DNA of 64,000 nucleotides from Planctomycetota bacterium (GCA_020638695.1 JACKIB010000001.1:620001-684000); one strand, 5' to 3'; positions 20,536 through 30,180 are shown, numbered from the stretch's first letter. Notes: a model not told the origin generated them from the sequence alone. Made by a program: numbers and translations.

Positions 20536-22239
20536 TCAGCTCGCCGGCTGCGCCTTGATCACCACCGCAGTCACGTCGTCTCCCTTGTCGGTCTTGTCGG
20601 CAAAGTCGGCCACCGCGCCGAACACCGCGGCGAGAATCTGCTCGGCGGTCGCCGATGCGTTCTCGCGCAGGACGCGGCGCAGCCGCTCCTCTTCGAACAT
20701 CTCGCCGTGCTCGTCGACCGCCTCGGTCACCCCATCGGTGTACAGCAGCACGACATCGCCGGCCTCGAGCTCCACCGACACCACGGTGTGCTCCGGCTCG
20801 GGCACGAACCCGAGCACCGTGTCGGCGCTGGAGATCTCTTCGATCGCACCGGTCCGGGCGCGGAACACCATGGTCGGGTTGTGCCCGGCGTTCACCAGCT
20901 CCAGCTGACGTCCGCTGGGCGCGACCGCCACCCCCACCGCGGTGATGAACCGCTCGGTGCGCGTGAGGTCCTGGTAGAGCGAGCGCGCCAGTCGGTCGAA
21001 CACCACCCCCGGTCGGTCGTTGGTGTCGGCGTTGACCCGCAACGAAGTTCGGGCACTGACCATCAGCAACCCGCTGGCGAGGTTGTGCCCCGAGACGTCG
21101 GCCACCACCACCAGGGTGCGGCCGTCCGGCAGCTTCAAGAAGTCGAAGTAGTCCCCACCGACCGCACCCGAGATCAGGCACCGGCCAGCGATGTCGAATC
21201 CCTCCACCGACGGCGGGTGTGCCGGGAGAATCTGTTGCTGTACGGTCTGCGCCATGCGCATCTCGTTGCCCAGTTCGGCAACTTTGCGGGTGCCGAGCAC
21301 CGAGCCGAGGATCGCCGCGACGGTGGTCGCCAGCTTGGTCTCCTGCGACCCCAGCTCCTTGCCCGCCGAGTAGGCGTTGGCGCGCTTGTCCATGATCAGC
21401 AGCGCGCCGAGCGTCACCCGCCGGTCGTTCTGCCCGTAGCACACCGGGGCGACGATCACCTGCTCGTGCGCCAAGCTCTCCGGGCTTCCCGCGATGCCGA
21501 GGCTTCCGCCCCGCGGCACGCTCTCGAGGATCGCCCCGGCACTGCCGATGCCGCGCCACACCAACCCGTCGTCCTCCGGGATGACCGGCTGGCCCGGGTA
21601 GGGTGCGGCACGCGCCGCGTGGCTGCCCGGCTCGGCACACAGGTGCACCACGACCTCGGCGTGGCCACGCATCTCGTCGAACCGGACGAACAGCGCCCGT
21701 TCGACCGAGGCGGTGACCAGCAGCGCGCGCACCCCGCGCTCGGCGACCTCGACCTCGCTCTCCCCCATCGCCAACTCGGGGAGCACGTCGTTGAACATCG
21801 AGACCTCTTCGAACAGCGCCAGTGAACCTGCACTGAAGCTGTCGAGGTCCTCCTCGAATCGCGCCCGCTCATCCAGCAGATCGAGCAGGCTGTCGACGAA
21901 TGGCGCCAGCACCGCGGTGACCCGCTCGGCGAAGGTGACGACCCACCACGCACCGATGTCGTCCGACGCGGGACGGGCGACCACCGAGCGACCCGGCGCG
22001 CTCCGGAATCGGGGCACCGCGCTCTCGGACGACAGCTCGACCGCGAGGTCCTCAGCGGGAAGCGGCACCGCTCCGCCGGCCGCGCGCCGCGCGACGACAC
22101 CGTCGGGAGTGACGAAGTAGAACGCGAGATCACCGGCGGCGGCCGCCGGAAGTCGGTCCAACACCGACGGACCGGAACCTTCCGACGCGTTCGAGCCGGC
22201 GTGCGCGTCCTGCCCAGCGCTCGGACCGGAGGCGGACAC
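20536..22239 (-). CDS. GAF-domain PP2C/SpoIIE-type serine phosphatase
   Basis: A 567-residue protein starting at GTG. The first 150 residues are of unknown fold. A GAF-like region covers about 165-330 (VIVAPVCYGQ, LLIMDKRANA). The C-terminal 220 residues are a SpoIIE/PP2C phosphatase: GAVGGDYFDFLKLPDGRTL, VVADVSGHNLASGLLM and VVLLYTDGVTEAVD carry the metal-binding aspartates. Such RsbU-like enzymes dephosphorylate anti-anti-sigma (STAS) proteins. It sits between a RsbW-like kinase and a receiver protein, with gaps of 6 and 2 bp. No STAS partner is in the window. Confidence 0.92.
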   Translation of the reverse strand: MSASGPSAGQDAHAGSNASEGSGPSVLDRLPAAAAGDLAFYFVTPDGVVARRAAGGAVPLPAEDLAVELSSESAVPRFRSAPGRSVVARPASDDIGAWWVVTFAERVTAVLAPFVDSLLDLLDERARFEEDLDSFSAGSLALFEEVSMFNDVLPELAMGESEVEVAERGVRALLVTASVERALFVRFDEMRGHAEVVVHLCAEPGSHAARAAPYPGQPVIPEDDGLVWRGIGSAGAILESVPRGGSLGIAGSPESLAHEQVIVAPVCYGQNDRRVTLGALLIMDKRANAYSAGKELGSQETKLATTVAAILGSVLGTRKVAELGNEMRMAQTVQQQILPAHPPSVEGFDIAGRCLISGAVGGDYFDFLKLPDGRTLVVVADVSGHNLASGLLMVSARTSLRVNADTNDRPGVVFDRLARSLYQDLTRTERFITAVGVAVAPSGRQLELVNAGHNPTMVFRARTGAIEEISSADTVLGFVPEPEHTVVSVELEAGDVVLLYTDGVTEAVDEHGEMFEEERLRRVLRENASATAEQILAAVFGAVADFADKTDKGDDVTAVVIKAQPAS

Positions 22240-22245
22240 GCGAAA

Positions 22246-22704
22246 CTATGCCTGGGCCCCGGTGGCGGTCGCCGCGACTCCGGCGTGGACCGACTTGGAC
22301 AGGGTCAGGACGTTCCAGCCGTCCTCGCGGCGGTAGCTCAGTTCGTCCATCACCATCCGCACGATCACCAGCCCGTAGCCGCCCGGCTCGATCGGGACCC
22401 CTTCCTCGACGTCCGATCGAACGTGCTGCAGCGGGTCGAAGGCGATGCCCCGATCGCGCAACTCGACCGAGAAGCCGTCCGGCGACGCTTCCATGACGAT
22501 CTGCACCGGTCCGGTGTCATCCCCCGAGTAGCCGTGGCGCAGGATGTTGGTCAACAATTCCTGCACCGACAGCAGCACGTTGTAGCGGATTCCATCCGGA
22601 TCCTCGGCGAACGGCACGCTGGCCAGCAGCGTCTCGCCGGTTTGCCAGGCCAGCCGCAGGTGGTCCATCGACCCTTCCAGCTTGAGCTCGACACGTGCTT
22701 TCAT
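22246..22704 (-). CDS. RsbW-like anti-sigma serine kinase (HATPase_c)
   Basis: A 152-residue GHKL ATPase. The N-box is LLSVQELLTNILRHG with the key Glu and Asn, G1 is LRDRGIAFDP, and the G2-like loop is PGGYGLVIVRMVMDELSY, as in RsbW/SpoIIAB-type kinases. I chose the ATG at 22704 because the family begins with a beta strand like KARVELKLEGS; a start at 22773 would add 23 unlikely residues. It leads a three-gene transcript with the SpoIIE-type phosphatase and receiver protein. It likely phosphorylates a STAS antagonist or binds a sigma factor encoded elsewhere. Confidence 0.88.
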   Translation of the reverse strand: MKARVELKLEGSMDHLRLAWQTGETLLASVPFAEDPDGIRYNVLLSVQELLTNILRHGYSGDDTGPVQIVMEASPDGFSVELRDRGIAFDPLQHVRSDVEEGVPIEPGGYGLVIVRMVMDELSYRREDGWNVLTLSKSVHAGVAATATGAQA

Positions 22705-22878
22705 CGGATGTCTCTCGGGTCCCCGGGCACTGCTGGCGACCAGCGGCACCAGCCGCGGCGCTCCGCATGGCAATCAGGAGATCTATCGGCTGCAGATCCG
22801 GTCGGCTTGAAGTCAGACCGGAGACTGGACCCGCGCAAGTGCTCGATCTATGCTCCGGCCCATCCCAGGGAGGGACCC

Positions 22879-23925
22879 GTGATCCGAATCCGACCGACCT
22901 CCATCGCCGCTGCGATGGGGATGATGGTGCTCTGCGGCTGCGTCGCACCGCCCTACTCCGCGCCGGTTCCGGCGCGGCTGGCCCCACGCGTCAGTGTGGC
23001 GTCGATCACCGCACCAGCGGTCGACGGGGAACGCGAGCTGTCGCGGCTGGACACCGCGAGCGGCGACCCGGCATGCCTGCTGCGCCGTGCCTACGTCCTG
23101 CTGTCGTGCGGCCGGGGGACGCAGGCGGTCCACACCGCCAACCGGGTGCTCTACCGGACCCCCCGCCCGACACCCGAGACCCAGTCGCTAGCCCTCTACG
23201 TCCGCGCCCTCGCGTTCCAGCGCACCGGCGACACCGGTCGCGCGGCCGAGGACCTGCGGAAGGCACGCACCCTGGCGCGCGACCCGGCGCTGCGCGACCG
23301 CTGCGGGACGGAACTGGGCGAAGTCGCGGCGACCCGCGAACCGACGGGCGAACCCGACGGTGCGCCGGCCGCCGACTTCGCCGTGCTGTCCCGGAGCCGC
23401 TGGAGCGCCAAGCGCCCGGTGGTGCCGCGGATGCAACCGATGCGCGGCGTCGGCCGAGTCACGCTGCACCACTCCGCAACCCTGAGCCGCAACGTCGAAG
23501 CGCGGGTGGTCGCGGCGCAGATCCGCGGCATCCAGCAGTTCCACATGAACCAGAACGCGTGGGGAGACATCGGCTACCACTTCCTGATCGACCCGGCCGG
23601 CCGGGTCTGGGAGGGTCGTGAGCTGCGCTACCAGGGGGCACACGCCGGGGGCGCCAACAACGAGCGCAACATCGGGATCTGCCTGCTCGGGAACTTCACC
23701 GGCCGCGGTCAGCAACCGACCTCGCGCCAGATCTCCTCGATGGAACAACTGGTGCTCTGGCTGCGCCGCGAGTTCTCGATCCCGGCCGGCGGTGTGCTCA
23801 CCCACAACGAGATCAAGGGGCAGACCAGTTGCCCCGGTGCCCGCCTGCAGAGCGAGATCAACCGCATGCGCGCACGCCACGCCCGAGCCACCGCCGAATT
23901 CGGCGCACCCGGCGGCTCGCGCTGA
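22879..23925 (+). CDS. N-acetylmuramoyl-L-alanine amidase lipoprotein (PGRP/Amidase_2)
   Basis: A 348-residue lipoprotein. The GTG at 22879 has a strong ribosome-binding site (GGGAGGGA, 6 bp upstream) and opens a signal peptide with lipobox MMVLCGC (C near residue 23). Residues 60-130 resemble a TPR-like helical pair. Residues 185-340 are an Amidase_2/PGRP domain: LHHSATL and YQGAHAGG supply the zinc histidines, GYHFLIDPAGRVWEGR is the family core, and CPGARL is near the third ligand position. It should cleave the amide bond between MurNAc and the stem peptide. The gene diverges from the partner-switch operon and is followed by the RAYT repeat region. Confidence 0.9.
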   Translation: MIRIRPTSIAAAMGMMVLCGCVAPPYSAPVPARLAPRVSVASITAPAVDGERELSRLDTASGDPACLLRRAYVLLSCGRGTQAVHTANRVLYRTPRPTPETQSLALYVRALAFQRTGDTGRAAEDLRKARTLARDPALRDRCGTELGEVAATREPTGEPDGAPAADFAVLSRSRWSAKRPVVPRMQPMRGVGRVTLHHSATLSRNVEARVVAAQIRGIQQFHMNQNAWGDIGYHFLIDPAGRVWEGRELRYQGAHAGGANNERNIGICLLGNFTGRGQQPTSRQISSMEQLVLWLRREFSIPAGGVLTHNEIKGQTSCPGARLQSEINRMRARHARATAEFGAPGGSR

Positions 23926-24064
23926 GGGACGCGGGGGAACACGGGGACTGACCCGCGCGACGGGTTCGTCGCTCGGTTGATGGATGCCGGTGTGAATCGA
24001 TGCGTGGTGTAGGGCACTTGGGCTCCCTCAACCTCGGGCTCTGAAGCCGGCAGGGCTCTCCCAC

Positions 24065-24138
24065 GGCCCGTCGCCGTCGCCATCGACCCAGGCTCGCTTC
24101 GCTCGGCTAGCGCGACCGATGCCGACGGCGACGGGGCC
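24065..24138. repeat. REP hairpin A, copy 1
   Basis: Imperfect inverted repeat (arms GGCCCGTCGCCGTCGCCATC and GATGCCGACGGCGACGGGGC) around a loop containing GCTCGCTTCGCTCGGC. It is the diverged version of the perfect hairpin A in modules 2 and 3. Confidence 0.75.
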
Positions 24139-24326
24139 GCGGGACAGCGGGTGGGGGTATGGGGTGAGGGTGGGCACTGACCGGGAGGATGTTGCGCTGA
24201 AGTGCGGCGACACGTGCGTGGATCGATTCGATGCAGCTGCGTCCGCATTACATGTGAGAACATTCAGTCGTGAATCGACGTGCCGCGAGCTTGCCTGCAA
24301 AACTACGCTCTAACAAGGTCAGGGTG

Positions 24327-24401
24327 ATGCGGCGGACCTGCTGCCGTTCCCTCGTCGCCATGCGCGGGCCTACGTGATCGGTCAACGAGGTCCCCGACTG
24401 A
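24327..24401 (+). pseudogene. RAYT transposase remnant 1 (internal deletion)
   Basis: The leader CTCTAACAAGGTCAGGGTGA and the first codons match the intact RAYT at 26105. The sequence then jumps, after CTGCTGCCGTTCCCTCG, to the last 30 bases (GATCGGTCAACGAGGTCCCC then TGA), so roughly 600 bp of coding sequence is missing. The remaining frame has an early stop. It cannot encode a transposase. Confidence 0.75.
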
Positions 24402-24453
24402 AGACCACCATCGCACTTCCACCCTCCTGGGACTCCACCCACTCCCTCGCGGC

Positions 24454-24512
24454 CCCCGTCGGCATCGGCTTCGGTCGCAACTTGCCTTGGGCCGAAGCCG
24501 ATGCCGACGGGG
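24454..24512. repeat. REP hairpin B, copy 1
   Basis: Perfect 21-bp inverted repeat with arms at 24454-24474 (CCCCGTCGGCATCGGCTTCG then G) and 24492-24512, around a 17-nt loop TCGCAACTTGCCTTGGG. It follows the transposase remnant. Confidence 0.85.
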
Positions 24513-24780
24513 TCGTGAGGGAGCCCTCGCGGTTCTAGAGGTTGAGGCCGAGCGAGCCCAAGACCCCGCGACCCCCACGCGGCTGTCGTCGACCGCACCG
24601 CACCTCGACCCCAACCGTCGGTTCGACCGACTCGGTCGCGCGCAGCCTCGCCGCGTCGAAGTGGACCGTCTGTCCGCAGCACAGCGCGACGTTGCCCAGC
24701 AACACGGTCTCGGAGTTGTTGTGGTGTGGGTGTGGCGGTGCTCCCTCAACCTCGAGCTCTGAAGCCGCGGGGCTCTCCAC

Positions 24781-24855
24781 GGCCCCGTCGCCGTCGGCAT
24801 CGGTCCGGGCTCGCTTCGCTCGGCTAGAGCGACCGATGCCGACGGCGACGGGGCC
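24781..24855. repeat. REP hairpin A, copy 2
   Basis: Perfect 25-bp inverted repeat: left arm 24781-24805 (GGCCCCGTCGCCGTCGGCAT then CGGTC), right arm 24831-24855, loop 25 nt. It differs from hairpin B by an extra GTCGCC block in the arm, showing that the two share a REP core. Confidence 0.88.
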
Positions 24856-25016
24856 GCGGGAGAGCGGGTGGGGGTCTGGGGTGGAAGGCCGTGCGATCTG
24901 ATTGAGCACTGACCGGATCGTGTTGCGGTGGCGAGTGGTGATGCGTGAGGTGATCGATCGACGATTCACACTCGAGTGGATCGGTTCGATGCGGCTGGGC
25001 CCGCATTACATGTGAC

Positions 25017-25400
25017 ATGATCGTCGAGGCGAATGACCGCTCGTGCTTGTCGCGCGGCATGCAAGGGTTGTTGGTCCGCATCGCTCGGGCCCTGAACCGG
25101 CTGTGGCGTCGCGTAGGCAAGGTGCTCGCCGACCGCTACCACGATCACATCCTCCGCACGCCTCGCGAAGTGCGCCACGCGCTGGCCTACGTGCTCAACA
25201 ACGCCCGCCGCCACGGCGTGCGGTTGGCACAGGAGATCGACTGGTTCACCTCGGGATGCTGGTTCGACGGTTGGCGCGAGAAGCTGACGAGCAAGCTGCC
25301 CTCAGGCCTAAGCAAACCGGTCGCACGCGCCCGCAACTGGCTGCTGAACATCGGCTGGCGCAGGCACGGCCTGATCGATCACCACGAGGTCCCCGGCTGA
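25017..25400 (+). pseudogene. RAYT transposase remnant 2 (N-terminal deletion)
   Basis: A 127-codon open frame identical in most positions to residues 101-227 of the intact RAYT, beginning MIVEANDRSCLSRGMQGLLV. The junction joins the leader ATTACATGTGA directly to the codons after the HLH motif, so both histidines of the HUH catalytic site are gone while the tyrosine helix (HALAYVLNNARRHG) remains. It is therefore catalytically dead alone. It is still open and could make a truncated protein. Confidence 0.82.
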
Positions 25401-25455
25401 AGACCCCAATCGCATTCCCACGCCCTTCCCCAGGACTCCCCCACTCCCCTCGCGG

Positions 25456-25514
25456 CCCCGTCGGCATCGGCTTCGGTCGCAACTTGCCTTGGGCCGAAGC
25501 CGATGCCGACGGGG
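25456..25514. repeat. REP hairpin B, copy 2
   Basis: Perfect 21-bp inverted repeat, arms 25456-25476 and 25494-25514, with the same loop TCGCAACTTGCCTTGGG as copy 1. Confidence 0.87.
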
Positions 25515-25800
25515 TCGTGAGGGGAGCCCTCGCGGCTTCTGAGGCTGAGGCCGAGCGAGCCCAAGACCCCACGGCCCCCACGCAGCACTTCGTCGACCGC
25601 GCCGCACCTCGAACCCCAACCGTCGGCTCGACCGACCGGGTCGCGCGCAGCCTCGCCGCGTCGAAGTGGACAGTCCGTCCGCCGCGCAGCGTGACGTTGC
25701 CCAGCAACACGGTCTCGGAGTTGTTGTGGTGTGGGTGTGGCGGTGCTTGGACTGCTGAGCTCCCCTCAACCTCGAGCTCTGAAGCCGCAGGGTTCTCCAC

Positions 25801-25875
25801 AGCCCCGTCGCCGTCGGCATCGGTCCGGGCTCGCTTCGCTCGGCTAGAGCGACCGATGCCGACGGCGACGGGGCC
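25801..25875. repeat. REP hairpin A, copy 3
   Basis: Inverted repeat of 24-25 bp with the same arm and the same loop (CGGGCTCGCTTCGCTCGGCT start) as copy 2, with one changed base at the outer end. Confidence 0.87.
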
Positions 25876-26057
25876 GCGGGAGAGCGGGTGGGGTCTGGGG
25901 GTGGAAGGCCGTGCAATCTGATTGAGCGCTGACCGGATCGTGTTGCGGTGGCGAGTGGTGACGCGTGAGGTGATCGGTTGATGAGCCACACTCGAGCGGA
26001 TTGGTTCGATGCGGCTGGGCCCGCATTACATGTGAAAACATTGAGTCGTGACTTGAC

Positions 26058-26087
26058 TTGTCGTGACTTTGTTCGCAGAACTATGCT
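26058..26087 (+). promoter_or_regulatory. possible promoter of the RAYT gene
   Basis: TTGTCG and TATGCT are separated by 18 bp, each matching four of six bases of the vegetative consensus. They lie 18 bp before the RAYT ATG. Module 2 has deleted this element. Confidence 0.35.
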
Positions 26088-26104
26088 CTAACAAGGTCAG
26101 GGTG

Positions 26105-26788
26105 ATGCGGATGAAGCAATCGAAGGACAACACGGGCCTGCTGCCGTTCCCTCGCATGAACTGGGGAGGTCGGCGCAAGGGAGCGGGGCGCAAGCCGAAG
26201 GGTGACAAGGCCGGCGTATCGCATCGAAGTCGTGCGGCGTTGGCCTCGCGGTTTCCGGTGCACGTGACGACGCGGTTGGTGCGCGGGCTTCCGTCGCTGC
26301 GGAGCCAGGGCGTGTACGCGGTGCTGCTCGCGGCGTTTGCGAAGGGCTGCGAAGGCAACGGCTTTCGCCTGGTGCACTACTCCGTGCAGGGCAAGCACCT
26401 GCACATGATCGTCGAGGCGAACGACCGCTCGTGCTTGTCGCGCGGCATGCAGGGGTTGTTGGTTCGCATCGCTCGGGCCTTGAACCGGCTGTGGCGTCGC
26501 GTAGGCAAGGTGTTCGCCGACCGCTACCACGACCACATCCTCCGCACGCCTCGCGAAGTGCGCCACGCGCTGGCCTACGTGCTCAACAACGCTCGCCGCC
26601 ACGGCGTGCGGTTGGCACAGGAGATCGACTGGTTCACCTCGGGATGCTGGTTCGACGGTTGGCGCGAGAAGCTGGCGAGCACGCTTCCCCCAGGCCTCAC
26701 CAAACCGGTCGCACGCGCCCGCAACTGGCTACTCAACGTCGGCTGGCGCAGGCACGGCCTGATCGGCCACCACGAGGTCCCCGGCTGA
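26105..26788 (+). CDS. REP-associated tyrosine transposase (RAYT, Y1/HUH family)
   Basis: A 227-residue protein of the TnpA-REP branch of the IS200/IS605 superfamily. The HUH motif is H98-L-H100 within SVQGKHLHMIVEAND, and the likely catalytic tyrosine is Y158 in HALAYVLNNARRHG. A basic N-terminus (GGRRKGAGRKPKGD) is typical for REP-DNA binding. RAYTs bind and cut single-stranded REP hairpins, and here the gene is bracketed by two related hairpins, as in known RAYT-REP systems. The start at 26105 follows AGGTCAGGG; another ATG is two codons later, and an open frame upstream is not needed. Two decayed copies lie directly upstream. Confidence 0.9.
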   Translation: MRMKQSKDNTGLLPFPRMNWGGRRKGAGRKPKGDKAGVSHRSRAALASRFPVHVTTRLVRGLPSLRSQGVYAVLLAAFAKGCEGNGFRLVHYSVQGKHLHMIVEANDRSCLSRGMQGLLVRIARALNRLWRRVGKVFADRYHDHILRTPREVRHALAYVLNNARRHGVRLAQEIDWFTSGCWFDGWREKLASTLPPGLTKPVARARNWLLNVGWRRHGLIGHHEVPG

Positions 26789-26841
26789 AGCCCCCAATCG
26801 CATTCCCACGCCCTTCCCCAGGACTTCCCCACTCCTCGCGG

Positions 26842-26900
26842 CCCCGTCGGCATCGGCTTCGGTCGCAACCTGCCTTGGGCCGAAGCCGATGCCGACGGGG
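26842..26900. repeat. REP hairpin B, copy 3
   Basis: Perfect 21-bp inverted repeat, arms 26842-26862 and 26880-26900, with loop TCGCAACCTGCCTTGGG (one base different from copies 1 and 2). Confidence 0.87.
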
Positions 26901-27117
26901 TCGTGAGGGGAGCCCCTCGCGGTTCTCGAGGCTGAGGCCGAGCGAGCCCAAGACCCCACGACCCCAGCGCCCCCACCCCCCCACCCCACCAGCACCACCG
27001 CGCACCCGGCCGATACAACCCCCGGTGGCCGATCCCCACGACAGCACCGAACAAACCCCCACCACCGGTAACCGTCCTGCCACGGCCTCGACGACACAGC
27101 TCGGCGCCGGGATCGCG

Positions 27118-28265
27118 ATGGTGCCGGGGAGCCAGATCACGTGCCTGGCGATCACGCTGCTGACCGTGATGCTGGCGATGTACTCCGGGCACCCCGAGAT
27201 CGATCCAGTGCTACGGACTCTGTATTTCGTGGTGCTGTTCTCCGCCTTCCACGCGATTCGGCGTCGCGAGCCGGTACTCGACAGCGCGGCGCTGCGCTTG
27301 GTCACACTCGGCTTCCTGGTGCTGGCACTCGGGTTCACCGCGTCCGCAGCGGTGCGGCTGTCCGGACGCGCATCCCACGCCGGCTGGCTCGAACTCGGCG
27401 AATCGTGCGAACGCGGCGGCGTGTTTCTGCTCGGCGTGAGCCTGATCACCTACGGCATCCTGCTCACGATGCCGGCGCTGGCCGAGAGCTATCGCGTGCT
27501 GCGCCGCGAGTTCGCCGCCACCCAGGGTGAGCTGCGCGAGGTGGTGCGTCGCCATCACCACATGGAAAGCCGGATCCTCGAGGTCGAACGCTACCGGGCG
27601 CTGGGCGAGCTGGCGGCCGGGGTCGCGCACGATCTGCGCAACCCGCTGACCATCGTCAAGACGGCTGCCGAGGCGCTGTCGCGCAAGCCGCGTGGCGCCA
27701 CGGAAGTCGCGGAGCACTGCGCAGTGATCTCCCGCAACATCGAGCGCGCCGAACGCACCATTGCTGCGCTGCTCGATCTGGGCAAGCCACGCAGCCTGTC
27801 GCTGCGCGAGCACGATCTCGGACGGGTTGCCGGTGAGGCGGTAGCACTGATCCGACCGGAAGCCCGGCGCCGGCGCATCACCCTCGAGCAGATGCCGTCG
27901 CCGAGCCCGATCGCCGTGCAGACCGACCAACGGCTGCTCGGCCAGGCGCTGATCAATCTGCTGCTGAATGCGCTGCAAGCCACGCCAGCCGGCGGGCACG
28001 TCACGGTGCGCACCCGCGCCGCCGATCGTGGCCGGTTGGCGGTGATCGCGATCGAGGACCGCGGCAGTGGCATGGCGCCAGAGGACCGCAGCAAGCTGTT
28101 CAGCCCGTTCTTCACCACCAAGGAGGGCGGGACCGGCCTCGGCCTGCTGTCGTGCCGGCGCGTGCTCGACGAGCTCGGCGGATCGATCGAGCTGTTCCCG
28201 CGGCAACGCGGAGGCGCTCGCGCGGTCGTGGTGCTGCCCGCACGACCGGTCGCCGCGGAGGTGCC

Positions 28266-28278
<13 letters not shown>
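27118..28278 (+). CDS. membrane sensor histidine kinase (NtrB-like)
   Basis: A 386-residue kinase. Four transmembrane helices occupy about residues 5-130 (ITCLAITLLTVMLAMY, YFVVLFSAFHAI, LGFLVLALGFTASA, FLLGVSLITYGILL). The H-box is GELAAGVAHDLRNPLTIVK, the N-box LINLLLNALQAT, and the glycine boxes EDRGSGMAPED and GGTGLGLL. No PAS domain is seen, so the input is probably sensed in or near the membrane. I used the ATG at 27118; a GTG at 27025 would add 31 polar residues and is possible. The stop overlaps the start of the NtrC-type regulator gene by 13 bp, making a coupled two-component pair. Confidence 0.9.
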
Positions 28279-29636
<1,358 letters not shown>

Positions 29637-29689
29637 GTGTCTGCGCCACACAGTGGCACCCCATGGGGGCGACCCATGAGGTCCGCGCC

Positions 29690-29745
29690 TTCCAGCGGGC
29701 GCCGCCCTGTCGAGCAGCAGGCGCCGACGTTCGACGAAGCCGGCA
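29690..29745 (+). repeat. dispersed repeat R2, copy d (partial)
   Basis: The segment ending CCGACGTTCGACGAAGC matches the end of the R2 copy at 59225-59330 (TGACGTTCGACGAAGC on the minus strand), with CGAGCAGCAGG corresponding to CGAGGAGCAGG. Only the right part of R2 is present. Confidence 0.5.
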
Positions 29746-29863
29746 GCGGCCTGCGCCATCGCGGCAGCTCGTTCACCAACAGTCCGGGCCAGCCCGCGAG
29801 GCCTCCGGCCGGCGGCTGCGAGACCGCACGCCCGGGTCCGCGTCGAGTCACCGCGACACGCGC

Positions 29864-29940
29864 CCCAGGAGTCTGCGTCACGGAAGGGCGATTCAGGAGG
29901 TGCGTGGATGGATTGCCATCCCGTGGCGCAGACTCCTGGG
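29864..29940 (+). repeat. palindromic repeat R3, copy a
   Basis: Arms CCCAGGAGTCTGCGTCACGG (29864-29883) and CCGTGGCGCAGACTCCTGGG (29921-29940) form a 20-bp inverted repeat with one mismatch, around a 37-nt loop. Positions 29868-29909 match 54253-54294 on the other strand at 41 of 42 bases. Confidence 0.75.
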
Positions 29941-30085
29941 CCTCAAATACCATGGCACAGCTGCCATGGCCGGGCAGCGGCGCCATGGCGCAGAGGGGTG
30001 CACACGTGGCACGGCCTTGCGGTGCTCGGCGACGAACGCACGTTGCCGTCGCCCCCCCGCGGATTTCACCGCCGGGCGAAGCCAC

Positions 30086-30118
30086 TTGGCAAGCGACGTG
30101 CTCCCCTTCGCTTGCCAA
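30086..30118. repeat. 11-bp perfect inverted repeat
   Basis: TTGGCAAGCGA and TCGCTTGCCAA pair perfectly around an 11-nt loop (CGTGCTCCCCT). It precedes the terminator-like hairpin at 30147 by 30 bp. It could be part of a small structured RNA. Confidence 0.5.
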
Positions 30119-30146
30119 CTCCCTTTGGGCATCCAGACAGCAACTC

Positions 30147-30180
30147 AGGCGGGGCCGCACGCGGTCCCGCCTGCTTTATT
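30147..30180 (+). terminator. intrinsic-terminator-like hairpin, plus strand
   Basis: AGGCGGGGCCGC and GCGGTCCCGCCT form a 12-bp stem with one mismatch and an ACGC loop, followed by GCTTTATT. It would end transcripts from the NtrC-type regulator gene or from a small RNA starting after it. The U-tract is short and interrupted. Confidence 0.5.

Larger units (their letters stand above)
24025..24585 (+). mobile_element. RAYT/REP module 1 (decayed)
   Basis: This is the oldest-looking of three tandem modules with the same order: left flank (CCTCAACCTCGGGCTCTGAA), long hairpin A, RAYT gene, hairpin B, and a shared right flank (GAGGCCGAGCGAGCCCAAGA-like). The hairpin A arms are partly degraded here and the transposase gene has lost almost all of its interior. 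Modules 2 and 3 follow in the same orientation, so the arrangement arose by tandem duplication or repeated insertion. Confidence 0.75.
24745..25600 (+). mobile_element. RAYT/REP module 2 (5'-truncated gene)
   Basis: The middle module keeps both hairpins intact, but its transposase gene has lost the promoter, start and about 100 N-terminal codons. The flank GAGTTGTTGTGGTGTGGGTG before it is repeated before module 3. The spacing from the start of module 2 to the start of module 3 is about 1.02 kb. Confidence 0.8.
25765..26960 (+). mobile_element. RAYT/REP module 3 (intact)
   Basis: The complete module: left flank, hairpin A (25801-25875), promoter-like sequence, full RAYT gene, hairpin B (26842-26900) and right flank ending near the start of unique sequence before the histidine kinase gene. 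It is the only copy that could still supply transposase activity in this window. Confidence 0.82.

Noticed and set aside
26063..26104. Upstream start for the RAYT gene
   Set aside because: The extra 14 residues overlap the likely promoter and are not part of the conserved RAYT N-terminus.
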